A DNA stretch of 64,000 nt, taken from the NCBI GenBank assembly GCA_002255365.1, contig NCBI01000022.1, positions 1-64,000 of the forward strand, given 5' to 3'. Positions 28,711 to 37,476 of the stretch are shown here, one piece after another. Source of the DNA: Chromatiales bacterium 21-64-14. Lineage in GTDB: Bacteria; Pseudomonadota; Gammaproteobacteria; 21-64-14. The notes under the pieces are model-generated. The model was not told the DNA's origin. It did not search any database and saw only the letters and a program-made list of their open reading frames with translations. The first letter of the stretch is position 1. Each line of letters begins with the position of its first letter. A program made the translations under genes and the position numbers.

Positions 28711-29961
28711 TCAAGCCTGATGGGCGCCCCCCACTGGCACGGCTACGGCCGTAGCCGCGGCCTCAGGCTCCACTAGAGCGTCTTCCAGGCTCTCTGGAAG
28801 GAAGCGCAACACCTTTATCGCCAAGACCACTATCAGCAAAGCTAGTGCGACGCCACCGAGTCCCAAGGCAATCTCCGGCAGGCTTGGGGTGTAGGTGTTG
28901 ACCACGCCGTCAAAGAAGGTACTGCTTACCTGTTTCCCGGGGAACAGGTCCAACGGGTAGGCCTGGCCACCGATGATGATCACGTACATCTGGGCGAGCC
29001 CACCCAGGATGACCAGTGCCGCACTGAGCCCAATCCAGCCGCGCCGCTTTCCGAGTGACGGATGATAGAGTAGGGCCAGCGGTACGAGGCCACCGAGCAA
29101 TACCTGCCCGATCCAGAACAGTTTTGTGTAGATGCCGCCATCTAACAGGATGAAACGTTCTACGCCGTGGTGCGCGGTCATGTAGAGGTTGGTAAGGTGG
29201 AACACTGTCACGAAGTAGAGCACCGCGGCCACGAATACACCCAGCAGATTTTTGAGCCGCCGGAGTATCGCGTCACCCAGAGGTCGACCGCTCCAACGAT
29301 AAGCGGCCATCAGCACCAGCAGGTAGATGGCGAGGCCGAAGGAAAAAGACATGATGATGAACATTGGTGCCATCAAGGCGGAATCATAGGCCTCGCGGGC
29401 GATCAGGAAACCGAAGATCGATCCGGTACCGGTAGTGAGTGTGAGGCGCCAGACGAACGCCACGAAGCCCGCAGGCTTGCTGTAAGCGCTCATGCGGGGT
29501 TCCATCATCAACCACAGGTAAACCGCTACGATCGCAAGGAATCCGGTGTACAGAAAGATGTTCCATGCAAAAATCGACTTGAAATTGAAGTGGGTCATTG
29601 CCACGATGAGCCGGTCCGGGCGACCTAGATCGAGCACCAGTATCGTCAGGCCGCCCACCAGCAGGGCAATGGCGAGGAGACCGGACAGTCGTGCCAGCGG
29701 TTTGTAGGGCGCGCGGCCGAATACCGAAGCCACGGATGCTACGTTGAGTGCCCCGGAGGCCGCGACGATCAGGAAGACCGCGAACACATGGGGGATCCCC
29801 CATACGATCTGATTAGTCATTCCGGTTACATAGTGCCCGTTCGACTCCATGTAGTGGGCCGCCGCGAGGCCTATCGCCAATATGGTGGCGAGCAGACCCA
29901 CCAAGCCCCAGTAGCCCGGGGAGCGTCCTTCGAGTTCTCGGAAATGGATCTTTTGTTTCAT
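28711..29961 (-). CDS. dsrP: DsrP, NrfD-like membrane quinone protein
   Basis: A product of about 416 residues with roughly ten hydrophobic helices, of the NrfD/PsrC family. With DsrO and DsrJ it forms the periplasm-facing module of the DsrMKJOP complex and exchanges electrons with the quinone pool. An in-frame GTG at 29994 would add 11 residues; ATG at 29961 (MKQKIHFREL) is preferred. The C-terminal ~25 residues are polar and likely cytoplasmic. Confidence 0.92.
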   Translation of the reverse strand: MKQKIHFRELEGRSPGYWGLVGLLATILAIGLAAAHYMESNGHYVTGMTNQIVWGIPHVFAVFLIVAASGALNVASVASVFGRAPYKPLARLSGLLAIALLVGGLTILVLDLGRPDRLIVAMTHFNFKSIFAWNIFLYTGFLAIVAVYLWLMMEPRMSAYSKPAGFVAFVWRLTLTTGTGSIFGFLIAREAYDSALMAPMFIIMSFSFGLAIYLLVLMAAYRWSGRPLGDAILRRLKNLLGVFVAAVLYFVTVFHLTNLYMTAHHGVERFILLDGGIYTKLFWIGQVLLGGLVPLALLYHPSLGKRRGWIGLSAALVILGGLAQMYVIIIGGQAYPLDLFPGKQVSSTFFDGVVNTYTPSLPEIALGLGGVALALLIVVLAIKVLRFLPESLEDALVEPEAAATAVAVPVGGAHQA

Positions 29962-30092
29962 GATTCCAACTGGTCCGGATTGGGTTGAATCCACTCGCGG
30001 CGCATTGGCGCCACTTCCCGTGCCTGTGCTCTACGCGTGTTTCCCATGACAGCCGGTCCGGGGGACGCTGTATAACGTGGCTGCCAGGGCGC

Positions 30093-30854
30093 CTATAGCC
30101 CGCGATAGCGAACCCCAGTGTTTAGTCCGAGGTCGGGACGCACCTCGCTGCTATCGTATTCCGCAATAAGCTTGGCGATTTCGCTGCTCGGATCATTGAG
30201 ATTGCCGAACACCATGGCGCCGTGATCGGCCTGGGCGCAAGCATCGACGCATGCTGGTTGATGCCCCCGATCGACCCGGTGGACACAGAACGTGCAGCTC
30301 TCGACGGTGCCGATGCCGCGCGGCGACCAGGGCTTCTGGTCATCCAGGGCCTCGGCGACGAACGAGCGCGCCTTATACGGGCAGGCCATCATGCAATACC
30401 GGCAACCGATGCAGATATGCTTGTCCACCAAGACGATGCCGTCCGCGCGCCGGAACGATGCGCCGGTGGGGCACACGTCTTCGCAGGGTGGATATTCACA
30501 GTGCTGGCAGAGCATCGGCAACGACTGTACGTAGCCGGTCTGGGTGTCCCGTAGTTGCACCTTGCGAATCCATTGGGAATCCGTCTCGGGACGCCCATGT
30601 CCAGTGAGACCGTTCTCCACATCGCAGGCTTTCACACATACGTTGCAGCCACGAGCACATTTCGTGGTATCGATCAACATGCCCCAACGCACCGCGCTGG
30701 ACACCGCCTGGTCCTGAGCCCGTGCCTGCGCGACCTTGATGAGTACCATCCCGGGCGCGAGGGCGGCGCCGGAGGCGGCGGCGATCTGGGTCAAAAAACG
30801 CCGACGCGCCTGGTTCGGGGCGTCGAGTTTGTGATCCTGCTCTGACTCGCTCAC
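30093..30854 (-). CDS. dsrO: DsrO, periplasmic four-cluster ferredoxin
   Basis: A 253-residue iron-sulfur protein with a Tat signal (ARRRFLTQIAAASGAALA, residues ~16-33). Four Cys groups can ligate [4Fe-4S] clusters: CARGCNVCVKAC, CQHCEYPPCEDVCP, CIGCRYCMMACP and CTFCVHR with a later ACVDAC. It connects the DsrJ hemes to DsrP in the membrane. The start overlaps dsrJ by four bases. Confidence 0.95.
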   Translation of the reverse strand: MSESEQDHKLDAPNQARRRFLTQIAAASGAALAPGMVLIKVAQARAQDQAVSSAVRWGMLIDTTKCARGCNVCVKACDVENGLTGHGRPETDSQWIRKVQLRDTQTGYVQSLPMLCQHCEYPPCEDVCPTGASFRRADGIVLVDKHICIGCRYCMMACPYKARSFVAEALDDQKPWSPRGIGTVESCTFCVHRVDRGHQPACVDACAQADHGAMVFGNLNDPSSEIAKLIAEYDSSEVRPDLGLNTGVRYRGL

Positions 30855-31375
30855 TGGGAGATCCCTCCTCGGGCATCGGAGACCGGCATCGGGGTCAGGT
30901 CACCCGCGGCCAAGGCCGTTCCGGTGACGGCACGAAGCGGATCGCCACCGCCGGGCCCGGTTCCGGGTGCCGCCGTCTCCGGGTGCGATGCGTGGCACTC
31001 GAAGCAGTCGATCTTGACAGCTGCATAGACATGGCAGCTGGTGCAGAAGAACTTGCGGCTGGTAACTGCGGGCCATTGGCCGTTCGCCTCCTTCTGCACA
31101 TGGCATTCCACGCAATCCTCCATGCTCCGTCCCTTGATGCGGATTCCCTCATGGGTTGTGAGATCCCGCTCATGGAGCAGCAGGTTCATGTGGTTGCGCC
31201 GCATCCACTCCGTGGGCATCACGCAACTCTTGCCCTTGGCTTTGGCGAGTACCGGCAGTGGCACCCGCCCATCGGAGATGGGCGGGTCACTGTGGGCCGG
31301 ACCCGAAAGGACAAATAGTACGATCGCCGCCAGGAGCGGTGCGAATCCCCGCCAATATCCTGATACACGCCTCAT
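30851..31375 (-). CDS. dsrJ: DsrJ, triheme cytochrome c
   Basis: A periplasmic cytochrome of about 174 residues with three heme-binding motifs in one short region: CVECH, CTSCH and CFECH. An N-terminal hydrophobic segment (FAPLLAAIVLFVLSGPAHS) is a signal anchor or signal peptide. A GTG twelve bases upstream is possible, but ATG at 31375 has a GAGAG site. It is part of DsrMKJOP, and its electron donor or substrate in the periplasm is not settled. Confidence 0.94.
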   Translation of the reverse strand: MRRVSGYWRGFAPLLAAIVLFVLSGPAHSDPPISDGRVPLPVLAKAKGKSCVMPTEWMRRNHMNLLLHERDLTTHEGIRIKGRSMEDCVECHVQKEANGQWPAVTSRKFFCTSCHVYAAVKIDCFECHASHPETAAPGTGPGGGDPLRAVTGTALAAGDLTPMPVSDARGGISQ

Positions 31376-31393
31376 TTCGACTCTCACTCGTGA

Positions 31394-33346
31394 CTATTTG
31401 CCTAGGGCCATGTCGATGTAACCGGTGGGGCACACATCCGCGCAGATATGGCAACCGATGCAGCGGGTATAGTCGGTATCCACATAGCGCCCGGTCGTGG
31501 ACTTGTTCTTTTTCACCCGGAACACCGCGTCCTGTGGGCAGTAGATGACACAATTGTCACACTCAAAGCACATCCCGCAGCTCATGCAACGCTTGGCCTC
31601 GGAGACGGCCTGCTCGTCGGAGAGCATAACCATCCGTTCCTTGAAGTGACCGATCACGTCATCTGCGCTGGGACCGATCTCCTGGCGCTTGAGCCGTTCC
31701 ACGTAGGGGAAATGCCCGAGAAACAGCTTGGATGAGGGGATGATCTCCTGTGACGAACGGTCCTCGAAGTTGTGTACTGCGAAATCACTGGAGGAGGTTC
31801 CCCAGGTTTCTTGATGGTCATATTCCGTCGGAGCGAGTCCGGTCTCTTTCAGCTTGCCGATGAGATCAAAGCGGTGCTTATCCACCTTCGGCCGCTTCTC
31901 GAGCTCCTGCTCGCGCAGATAGTGGTCGACCGTTTCGGCAGCGACTGACGCTTGGCCGATGGCAGTGGTAAGCAAATGAGGCCGGATGATATCGCCGGCA
32001 ACGAAGTGCCCCGGACGGTCTGGAACCTGGTAGAACTTGTCGGCATTGATCAGCCCGCGGCCGTTGTTAAGATCCTCGAGACCTTCCAAATCGCCGCCCT
32101 GTCCAATGGCGGAGACGATCAGGTCGCACTCCAGCTCGAACTCGGTACCGGCCTTCGGGGTAGGCTTGTTGTTGACCATCTCGCACTGGGCCATCTTCAG
32201 CGCCCGCGCCCGCCCGCTCTTGTCCAGGATGACCTCTACCGGCATCACGCTATCGAGGATTTTCACGCCTTCTTTGAGGGCGTCATGCACTTCGTGTTCG
32301 GCAGCGGTCATCTTCTCCTTGGGGAACAAGGACGTCAGCGTGACGTCAGCACCCTCTCGGGCCGCGTCCGGTATCGGAGCGTGTTCACCGATCCCCTGGA
32401 TCACTAGTTCCGGTTTTTCTTTCGGGTCGGCGTCCTTGAGCCGGCCCAGACGGCGGGCCACGGAAACCACGTCGATGGAGGTGTCGCCACCCCCGACGCA
32501 TATGACCTTGCTCGAGGCGACCTTCAGCCGCCCGGTATTGAAGGCTTCAAGGAATTTGACACCGCTCACGCAGTTGGGGGCGTCGGCGCCCGGAACCGGA
32601 AGGGCACGCCCTGTCTGGCACCCCAGGGCCCAGACGATCGAGTCGAATTCCTTTTCCAGCTCAGCGACGCTGACGTCACGCCCTACGCGGGTATTAGTTC
32701 GCACCTCGATGTCACCGAGGTTCAGGATACGTTGGATTTCACCGTCCAGGACCTCCCGCGGGGTACGGTAACGCGGGATCCCATAGCGCATCATGCCACC
32801 CAACTCACCGTGGTCGTCGAAGACCGTGGAGGCGTGGCCGCGGCGGCGTAGGTGATAGGCGGCTGCAAGGCCCGCTGGCCCGCCGCCGATGATCGCGATC
32901 TTCTTGCCGCTTAATGGGGGCGCAGGCGTGAAGGCGAAATTTTTCTGGATCGCAGTGTCACCGATGAACTGCTCCACGGCATTGATGCCGACGAAGTCGT
33001 CCACATCATTGCGGTTACACCCACCCTCGCAGGGAGCTGGGCAGACGCGTCCCATCACAGACGGAAACGGGTTCGCATCCGTCAAGCGCTGGAAGGCATA
33101 TTCCTGCACACTGAGATCCGCCGACGGCTTTTCAACGCCGCGCACAATCTGCAGCCAACCGCGGATGTCTTCTCCGGAAGGACAGCTGCCCTGACAGGGC
33201 GGTGTGCGGTGGACATAAGTCGGACATTTGTGCGAGTGATCGGCCTCGAAGATTTGCTCCTGCAAGTTGCCCCACTCGTACTCACCGTTACGGAACTTGC
33301 GGAATGTAAGCTTCTGGCCCTGCATCTCATCGCGTGACGTCGACAT
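31394..33346 (-). CDS. dsrL: DsrL, NAD(P)H oxidoreductase partner of DsrAB
   Basis: A 650-residue iron-sulfur flavoprotein of the glutamate-synthase small-subunit type. An N-terminal Cys-rich region (CPTYVHRTPPCQGSCPSG), FAD motif (IAIIGGGPAGLAAAYHLRRR), NAD(P) motif (ICVGGGDTSIDVVSVARRLG) and a C-terminal two-cluster ferredoxin (CMSCGMCFECDNC; CIGCHICADVCP) are seen in order. It is essential for sulfur oxidation in Allochromatium and couples DsrAB to pyridine nucleotides. A clear AGGAGA site precedes the start. Confidence 0.96.
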   Translation of the reverse strand: MSTSRDEMQGQKLTFRKFRNGEYEWGNLQEQIFEADHSHKCPTYVHRTPPCQGSCPSGEDIRGWLQIVRGVEKPSADLSVQEYAFQRLTDANPFPSVMGRVCPAPCEGGCNRNDVDDFVGINAVEQFIGDTAIQKNFAFTPAPPLSGKKIAIIGGGPAGLAAAYHLRRRGHASTVFDDHGELGGMMRYGIPRYRTPREVLDGEIQRILNLGDIEVRTNTRVGRDVSVAELEKEFDSIVWALGCQTGRALPVPGADAPNCVSGVKFLEAFNTGRLKVASSKVICVGGGDTSIDVVSVARRLGRLKDADPKEKPELVIQGIGEHAPIPDAAREGADVTLTSLFPKEKMTAAEHEVHDALKEGVKILDSVMPVEVILDKSGRARALKMAQCEMVNNKPTPKAGTEFELECDLIVSAIGQGGDLEGLEDLNNGRGLINADKFYQVPDRPGHFVAGDIIRPHLLTTAIGQASVAAETVDHYLREQELEKRPKVDKHRFDLIGKLKETGLAPTEYDHQETWGTSSSDFAVHNFEDRSSQEIIPSSKLFLGHFPYVERLKRQEIGPSADDVIGHFKERMVMLSDEQAVSEAKRCMSCGMCFECDNCVIYCPQDAVFRVKKNKSTTGRYVDTDYTRCIGCHICADVCPTGYIDMALGK

Positions 33347-33409
33347 CGGTATTCTCCTATGCGGTCAGCTTTCGAATTCGCGAAGCCGCTCGCGGGCGGC
33401 CGATACCGG

Positions 33410-34900
33410 TTACTGTTTGGGTCCCATTACGAGGGCATCGCCTACCAGCTGATGCACCGCGATAATTTGATCCATGGTGAAGCCGTAGTAGGGCAGCACC
33501 TTGGAGAATTGACTCTTGCAGATAGCGCAGATAGCCGCCATGTGTGTAACCCCATGTTCCTGGACTACGTGCTTGAGTGCCTGCATCCGTGGGAGGGCGC
33601 CCTTTACGCGGACCTCCATGAGATCGTCGGTAAGAAGGCCGCCCCCACCTCCGCAGCAGAACGTGCCTTCACCAATGGTGTCGGCGTCCATGTCGTGGAA
33701 GTTGTTGCAAACCGCTTTGATGATTTCCCTCGGGATGACGAACTGCCCGCCTGGCATGTCTCCCATACGTGAGCCGCGCGCGACATTGCAGGAATCATGG
33801 AAGGTTACGACGCGGTGATCGTTCGCGGACTTGTCCAGGGTCAGGGCACCGCGCTTGATCAGATCGTAGGTGAACTCGCAGATGTGCTGCGGCGCAGGAT
33901 AACGCGGATCCAGGAAATCGAACGGTCCGATTAAAGTGTTCCAGAAACTATAGGCGACGCGCCACGCGTGCCCGCACTCGCCGACGATGATGCGCTTGAC
34001 CCCCAAATCCAGGGCCGCCTCGCGGATGCGCATGGCGACCCGTTTCATGTTGTCGTAGTCGCCGATGAAAATACCGAAGTTGGCTGCTTCGGAGGCGTAG
34101 GAACTCAGGGTCCAGCTGATACCGGCCTGGTGAAATACCTTCGCATACCCTATGAGCCCGTCGACATGGGGCTCGGCAAAGAAATCCGCGGAGGGCGTGA
34201 TCAACAGCACCTCGGCGCCTTTCTCATCCAGGGGGAAGCGCACGTCGATCCCCGTGTCTTCCTTTACCTCTTCTTCAAGTCCTTCAAGGGTGTCTTTCAG
34301 CGCCGGTTCGGGTAACCCAAGGTTGTTGCCAATCACGAATACCTTGCTGATGATCTCGTTGCTGTATTTCTGACCCTTTCCGACGCAGGCGAGGATTTCA
34401 CGCCCGGCCATGGTGATCTCCGCAGTGTCGATGCCGTAGGGGCAGTACACGGAACAGCGCCGGCACTCGGAACACTGGTGGTAGTAGCTGTACCAGTCGT
34501 CCAGGACTTCCTCCGTGAGATCCACAGCACCCACGAGCTTCGGGAAATATTTCCCGGCGACGGTAAAGTAGCGCCGGTAGACCTTGCGCAACAGGTCCTG
34601 ACGGGCGACGGGCATATTCTTGGGGTCGGAGGTCCCCAGGTAGTAATGGCACTTGTCGGTGCACGCCCCGCACTTTACGCAGGAATCCAGAAAGACGGGT
34701 AGGGATCGGTATTTGGTGAGGAGCTCGCCCATCTTGTCGATGGCGACCTCCTTCCAATTGTCTACCAGCCCGCCCGGGAAACCGAGGGCCTCCTGGTGTT
34801 TGGGCGCGGCCATGTACGGCTTGCTATGTTTCATCACCCCTTCCTGAAGGAGGGGGATGACCGGGTATTCCGTTATTTCAGGGGTCTGAAAGTTAGCCAC
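33410..34900 (-). CDS. dsrK: DsrK, HdrD-like catalytic subunit of DsrMKJOP
   Basis: A protein of about 496 residues facing the cytoplasm. It has two [4Fe-4S] motifs (CVKCGACTDKC; CSECRRCSVYCP) and two CCG-type regions (HDSCNVARG; CCGGGGGLL) as in HdrD, where the special cluster handles the DsrC trisulfide or disulfide. GTG at 34900 (reading MANFQTPEITEY) follows GAGGA with eight bases spacing and matches the usual DsrK N-terminus better than the upstream GTG at 34918. Confidence 0.94.
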   Translation of the reverse strand: MANFQTPEITEYPVIPLLQEGVMKHSKPYMAAPKHQEALGFPGGLVDNWKEVAIDKMGELLTKYRSLPVFLDSCVKCGACTDKCHYYLGTSDPKNMPVARQDLLRKVYRRYFTVAGKYFPKLVGAVDLTEEVLDDWYSYYHQCSECRRCSVYCPYGIDTAEITMAGREILACVGKGQKYSNEIISKVFVIGNNLGLPEPALKDTLEGLEEEVKEDTGIDVRFPLDEKGAEVLLITPSADFFAEPHVDGLIGYAKVFHQAGISWTLSSYASEAANFGIFIGDYDNMKRVAMRIREAALDLGVKRIIVGECGHAWRVAYSFWNTLIGPFDFLDPRYPAPQHICEFTYDLIKRGALTLDKSANDHRVVTFHDSCNVARGSRMGDMPGGQFVIPREIIKAVCNNFHDMDADTIGEGTFCCGGGGGLLTDDLMEVRVKGALPRMQALKHVVQEHGVTHMAAICAICKSQFSKVLPYYGFTMDQIIAVHQLVGDALVMGPKQ

Positions 34901-34942
34901 GTTCCGTTTCCTCAGCACACCACCGTCATCGGATGAGCCCGC

Positions 34943-35683
34943 TCAGTTGCCCGAAGTGGGGCTCGCGTCCGTGGCCCACGGGGTCACATGGCGCTTCTCG
35001 CGCGGATTGTCCACTTGGTTCCGGGTCGGACTGAAAAACAGGCCCGGCACGTGCAGCAGCTTGCTGAACGGGAACACGATCATCAGCGCGAGTACCAGGC
35101 TGAGGTGGATAATCAGCATCGGGTCCGGGGGCAGGGGCTGCCAGTCCAGGTATAGCAGTCCCAGCACGAACGCCTTAAGTCCGACAATGTCGGTGTGAAA
35201 GAAATAGGTCATCAGCAGGCCACTGCCGGCGATCGCCACCAGTAGCGCCAACATCAGATGGTCCGAGGGGGAACTGATGTAACGCACTCGGTCCACCAAA
35301 AAACGCCGCGCCCAAAGCCCGGCAAGTCCGAACAGCATTCCAAATGCCGCGTACTTCCCAAACGGCTGAATCAGGGCCACCCACCACCAGACGGGCTGGG
35401 TGAAATAACGCAGGTGCCGCAACAAGATCAGGAGCAGGGAGAAGTGAAAAATCCATCCGAACAGCCAGATCCACTTGTTTGACTTGAACAAGCTGGTGAA
35501 AAGTACCACTTCACCACCGATGCGCAAAACGACACCGCGGCGGGTGGTCGGGGCCGGCGTGGTTGGGATCTTCAGTGGCGCAGGTGTGCGTGCGTACTGA
35601 ACGATCTTAGACCCAACGCCGACCACCAGCAGCCCAGCTGCCAGATAAAACAAAAGGGCGTAAAAAATACTCAGAAACCCCAT
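34943..35683 (-). CDS. dsrM: DsrM, diheme cytochrome b membrane subunit
   Basis: A 246-residue membrane protein with about five or six helices, of the NarI-like family, binding two b hemes through membrane His residues (for example FHFSLLLILLRHLRYF and IIHLSLVLALMIVFPFSKLLH). With DsrK it links DsrC oxidation-reduction to the quinone pool. Separated from dsrC by about 70 bases containing a strong hairpin. Confidence 0.94.
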   Translation of the reverse strand: MGFLSIFYALLFYLAAGLLVVGVGSKIVQYARTPAPLKIPTTPAPTTRRGVVLRIGGEVVLFTSLFKSNKWIWLFGWIFHFSLLLILLRHLRYFTQPVWWWVALIQPFGKYAAFGMLFGLAGLWARRFLVDRVRYISSPSDHLMLALLVAIAGSGLLMTYFFHTDIVGLKAFVLGLLYLDWQPLPPDPMLIIHLSLVLALMIVFPFSKLLHVPGLFFSPTRNQVDNPREKRHVTPWATDASPTSGN

Positions 35684-35722
35684 GTTTCTGACCCCTCCCG
35701 TCCCGGTTGAATGGGATAGATA

Positions 35723-35745
35723 GCAGGGGGGGCTTCCCCCCCTGC
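35723..35745 (-). other. Perfect hairpin between dsrC and dsrM
   Basis: GCAGGGGGGG (35723-35732) and CCCCCCCTGC (35736-35745) form a ten-pair stem with a three-base loop, eleven bases after the dsrC stop. There is no T-run on the transcribed (minus) strand, so it is more likely a partial terminator or an RNA-stabilising element that sets a higher dsrC level than a strict terminator. Confidence 0.7.
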
Positions 35746-35755
35746 CGCGTCTATG

Positions 35756-36088
35756 TCAGACGCAACCCGTGGGCTTCGGCAACCCGGCGTATTTGCATGC
35801 TTGCTTCGCAGGGCCATAGGGAAACAGCTCGTAGAGGTACTTACTGTTGCCTTTGTCAGGGCCGAGTTTTTTGCCAATCGCCTTGGTCAGAACCCGCACC
35901 GCTGGGGCAATCTGGTACTCTTCGTAGTACTCGCGGAGGAAGTTGATGACCTCCCAGTGATTGTCACTGAGATCGCATCCATCGTCAGAAGCCATCTTGG
36001 CGCCGACTTCCGGGGCCCATTCGTTCAGGTTGGAGAGGTAACCCTCTTCATCGGTTTCCAGCGTTTTTCCATTCACTTCGATCGTCAT
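35756..36088 (-). CDS. dsrC: DsrC, sulfur-carrier protein
   Basis: A 110-residue carrier whose flexible C-terminal arm holds two redox cysteines, Cys98 and the penultimate Cys109 (KQACKYAGLPKPTGCV), eleven residues apart as in functional DsrC. It accepts sulfur from DsrEFH (TusBCD-like), delivers it to DsrAB and returns as a trisulfide or disulfide to DsrMK. A strong AAGGAG site lies eight bases before the ATG. Confidence 0.97.
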   Translation of the reverse strand: MTIEVNGKTLETDEEGYLSNLNEWAPEVGAKMASDDGCDLSDNHWEVINFLREYYEEYQIAPAVRVLTKAIGKKLGPDKGNSKYLYELFPYGPAKQACKYAGLPKPTGCV

Positions 36089-36145
36089 ATCCGCTACTCC
36101 TTGTAGTATACCGTTGGGTTCGTTACGTCCTGCCCCGAATCCTGC

Positions 36146-36454
36146 TTAGAGCCAGGACTGGACGTTGTCGTGGCTGGTTACGAGATCGACGAACCCGCCA
36201 TAGTCTACGACAGAGACGCCGTCGATCACCTGTTCATCCGTCATCCCGCGAGCGTGGACGTCGGGACCCAGGACGTAGATGGAGAAGTCCTGGGCAGCGT
36301 CCTTGACTTTGTCGGCGACCACCGACCCTTTGAGGGCGGCATAGACCCCGTCTTCGAGAAGGAGAATCGCGCTTCCCTTGACGGCATGACTCAGGCATGA
36401 GTCCAGCGTGCGTCGCTCGAAGGGGGACTTGTTTACCGTATGCAGCATCGTCAT
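36146..36454 (-). CDS. dsrH: DsrH, TusB-like sulfurtransferase subunit
   Basis: A 102-residue subunit of the DsrE2F2H2 complex, cytoplasmic. The opening MTMLHTVNKSPFERRTLDSC places a Cys at residue 20, the conserved DsrH cysteine, which is not strictly needed for transfer in Allochromatium. Twelve bases separate it from dsrF. Confidence 0.94.
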   Translation of the reverse strand: MTMLHTVNKSPFERRTLDSCLSHAVKGSAILLLEDGVYAALKGSVVADKVKDAAQDFSIYVLGPDVHARGMTDEQVIDGVSVVDYGGFVDLVTSHDNVQSWL

Positions 36455-36466
36455 GGCTCTAGCCCC

Positions 36467-36877
36467 TTAGAACGTGAGGATCACTTCCTGTTGGTCCATG
36501 AGGTCGCGGAGTTCTTCGCGGCCCATCACTTGCACTGGAACAACCAGATCGTCTTCGGTCAGTCCGCGGGTCCACAGGGATTCTTTTTCGACATAGAGTT
36601 TCTCGACGTCATAACCTTCCAAGGCACGGAAGGTCGGCGAAAAATTCTTCATGCCGATGCCCTTGGTATCCTGCCCTTTCTTGAGCTGATAAACCCCGTC
36701 ATCGATGAAGACGAGGCTCACGTCCTGTTCGAAAGCGGCCGCGATCAGCACCACTTCCAGGGATTCGAGAGCGTAGATGGTCCCGTAGGGGGCGCGGCGA
36801 TTGACGTACATGAATTTCTTCACGGCCGGCTCTTTCTCCTGCTGTTCCCAAGGTTCAGTTGGCATGGGTGTGGACAT
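36467..36877 (-). CDS. dsrF: DsrF, TusC-like sulfurtransferase subunit
   Basis: A 136-residue member of the DsrE/F fold, with the family segment MYVNRRAPYGTIYALESLEVVLIAAAF and FIDDGVYQLKKGQ. It carries no active cysteine and is structural in the hexamer with DsrE and DsrH. The acidic N-terminal ~18 residues are longer than usual. Confidence 0.93.
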   Translation of the reverse strand: MSTPMPTEPWEQQEKEPAVKKFMYVNRRAPYGTIYALESLEVVLIAAAFEQDVSLVFIDDGVYQLKKGQDTKGIGMKNFSPTFRALEGYDVEKLYVEKESLWTRGLTEDDLVVPVQVMGREELRDLMDQQEVILTF

Positions 36878-36955
36878 GGGTGATCCATCCTCCTCGAAAT
36901 ATTCTATTTTTCTTGTGCTTTTAGCCTGGTGCTCCAGGCGTACACGGTGTATTGC

Positions 36956-37348
36956 CTAATCACCGAACACCACCAAGCGGTCCGACTGTACCCCGGCCTC
37001 GATCAACTGCCCCAATCCGGAGATACGGAATCCGTCCGCAAGGTTCGAACCGCTTTTGCCGTGGCGTTTCGCCTCGCTGTCGTCCAACACGCCGCGGCGT
37101 TGGGCTGCGGCAATGCAGATGACCAAGTCTACGTCGTGCTCTGCCGCGAGATCGGACCACCGCTTGGTGATATTCCGATCGTCCTGAGGTGGGACTCCGA
37201 GCCGGGAACCGTTGTTGACCCCGTCATGATAGAAAAATACCCGGTAGATCTCATGCCCCTTTTCCAAAGCAGCCTTAGTGAACTGGTACGCGGTGTCAGA
37301 GGCCTGATGCTGATACGGACCTTCATTGACCAAGATGCCTAGCTTCAT
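36956..37348 (-). CDS. dsrE: DsrE, TusD-like sulfurtransferase subunit
   Basis: A 130-residue active subunit of DsrEFH, with the DsrE fold start MKLGILVNEGPYQHQASDTAYQ (first 22 residues, here abridged in meaning) and the persulfide-carrying Cys78 in VDLVICIAAAQRRGV, the same number as in Allochromatium. It passes sulfur to DsrC. Presence of dsrEFH is a marker of the oxidative direction of the Dsr pathway. Confidence 0.95.
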   Translation of the reverse strand: MKLGILVNEGPYQHQASDTAYQFTKAALEKGHEIYRVFFYHDGVNNGSRLGVPPQDDRNITKRWSDLAAEHDVDLVICIAAAQRRGVLDDSEAKRHGKSGSNLADGFRISGLGQLIEAGVQSDRLVVFGD

Positions 37349-37427
37349 GAAACCAGCCTCTCACTATCATTAGATCGTCATCGTCGCCGGAACCGGTTGG
37401 ACCATCCACAGTGGTTGCGTCACGACG

Positions 37428-37453
37428 ACCCGCCCGCATCATACCGGGCGGGT
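37428..37453 (-). other. Hairpin between dsrB and dsrE
   Basis: ACCCGCCCG (37428-37436) pairs perfectly with CGGGCGGGT (37445-37453) around an eight-base loop, 23 bases after the dsrB stop. No T-run follows on the minus strand. It may stabilise the 3' end of a dsrAB mRNA or cause partial termination. Confidence 0.65.
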
Positions 37454-37476
37454 GGCGTTTCCGTCCCTGACGTGGA

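Noticed and set aside
36105..36110. TATACT as a -10 element for a separate dsrC promoter
   Set aside because: A start from it would fall at or past the dsrC ribosome site, and no -35 is present at the right distance.
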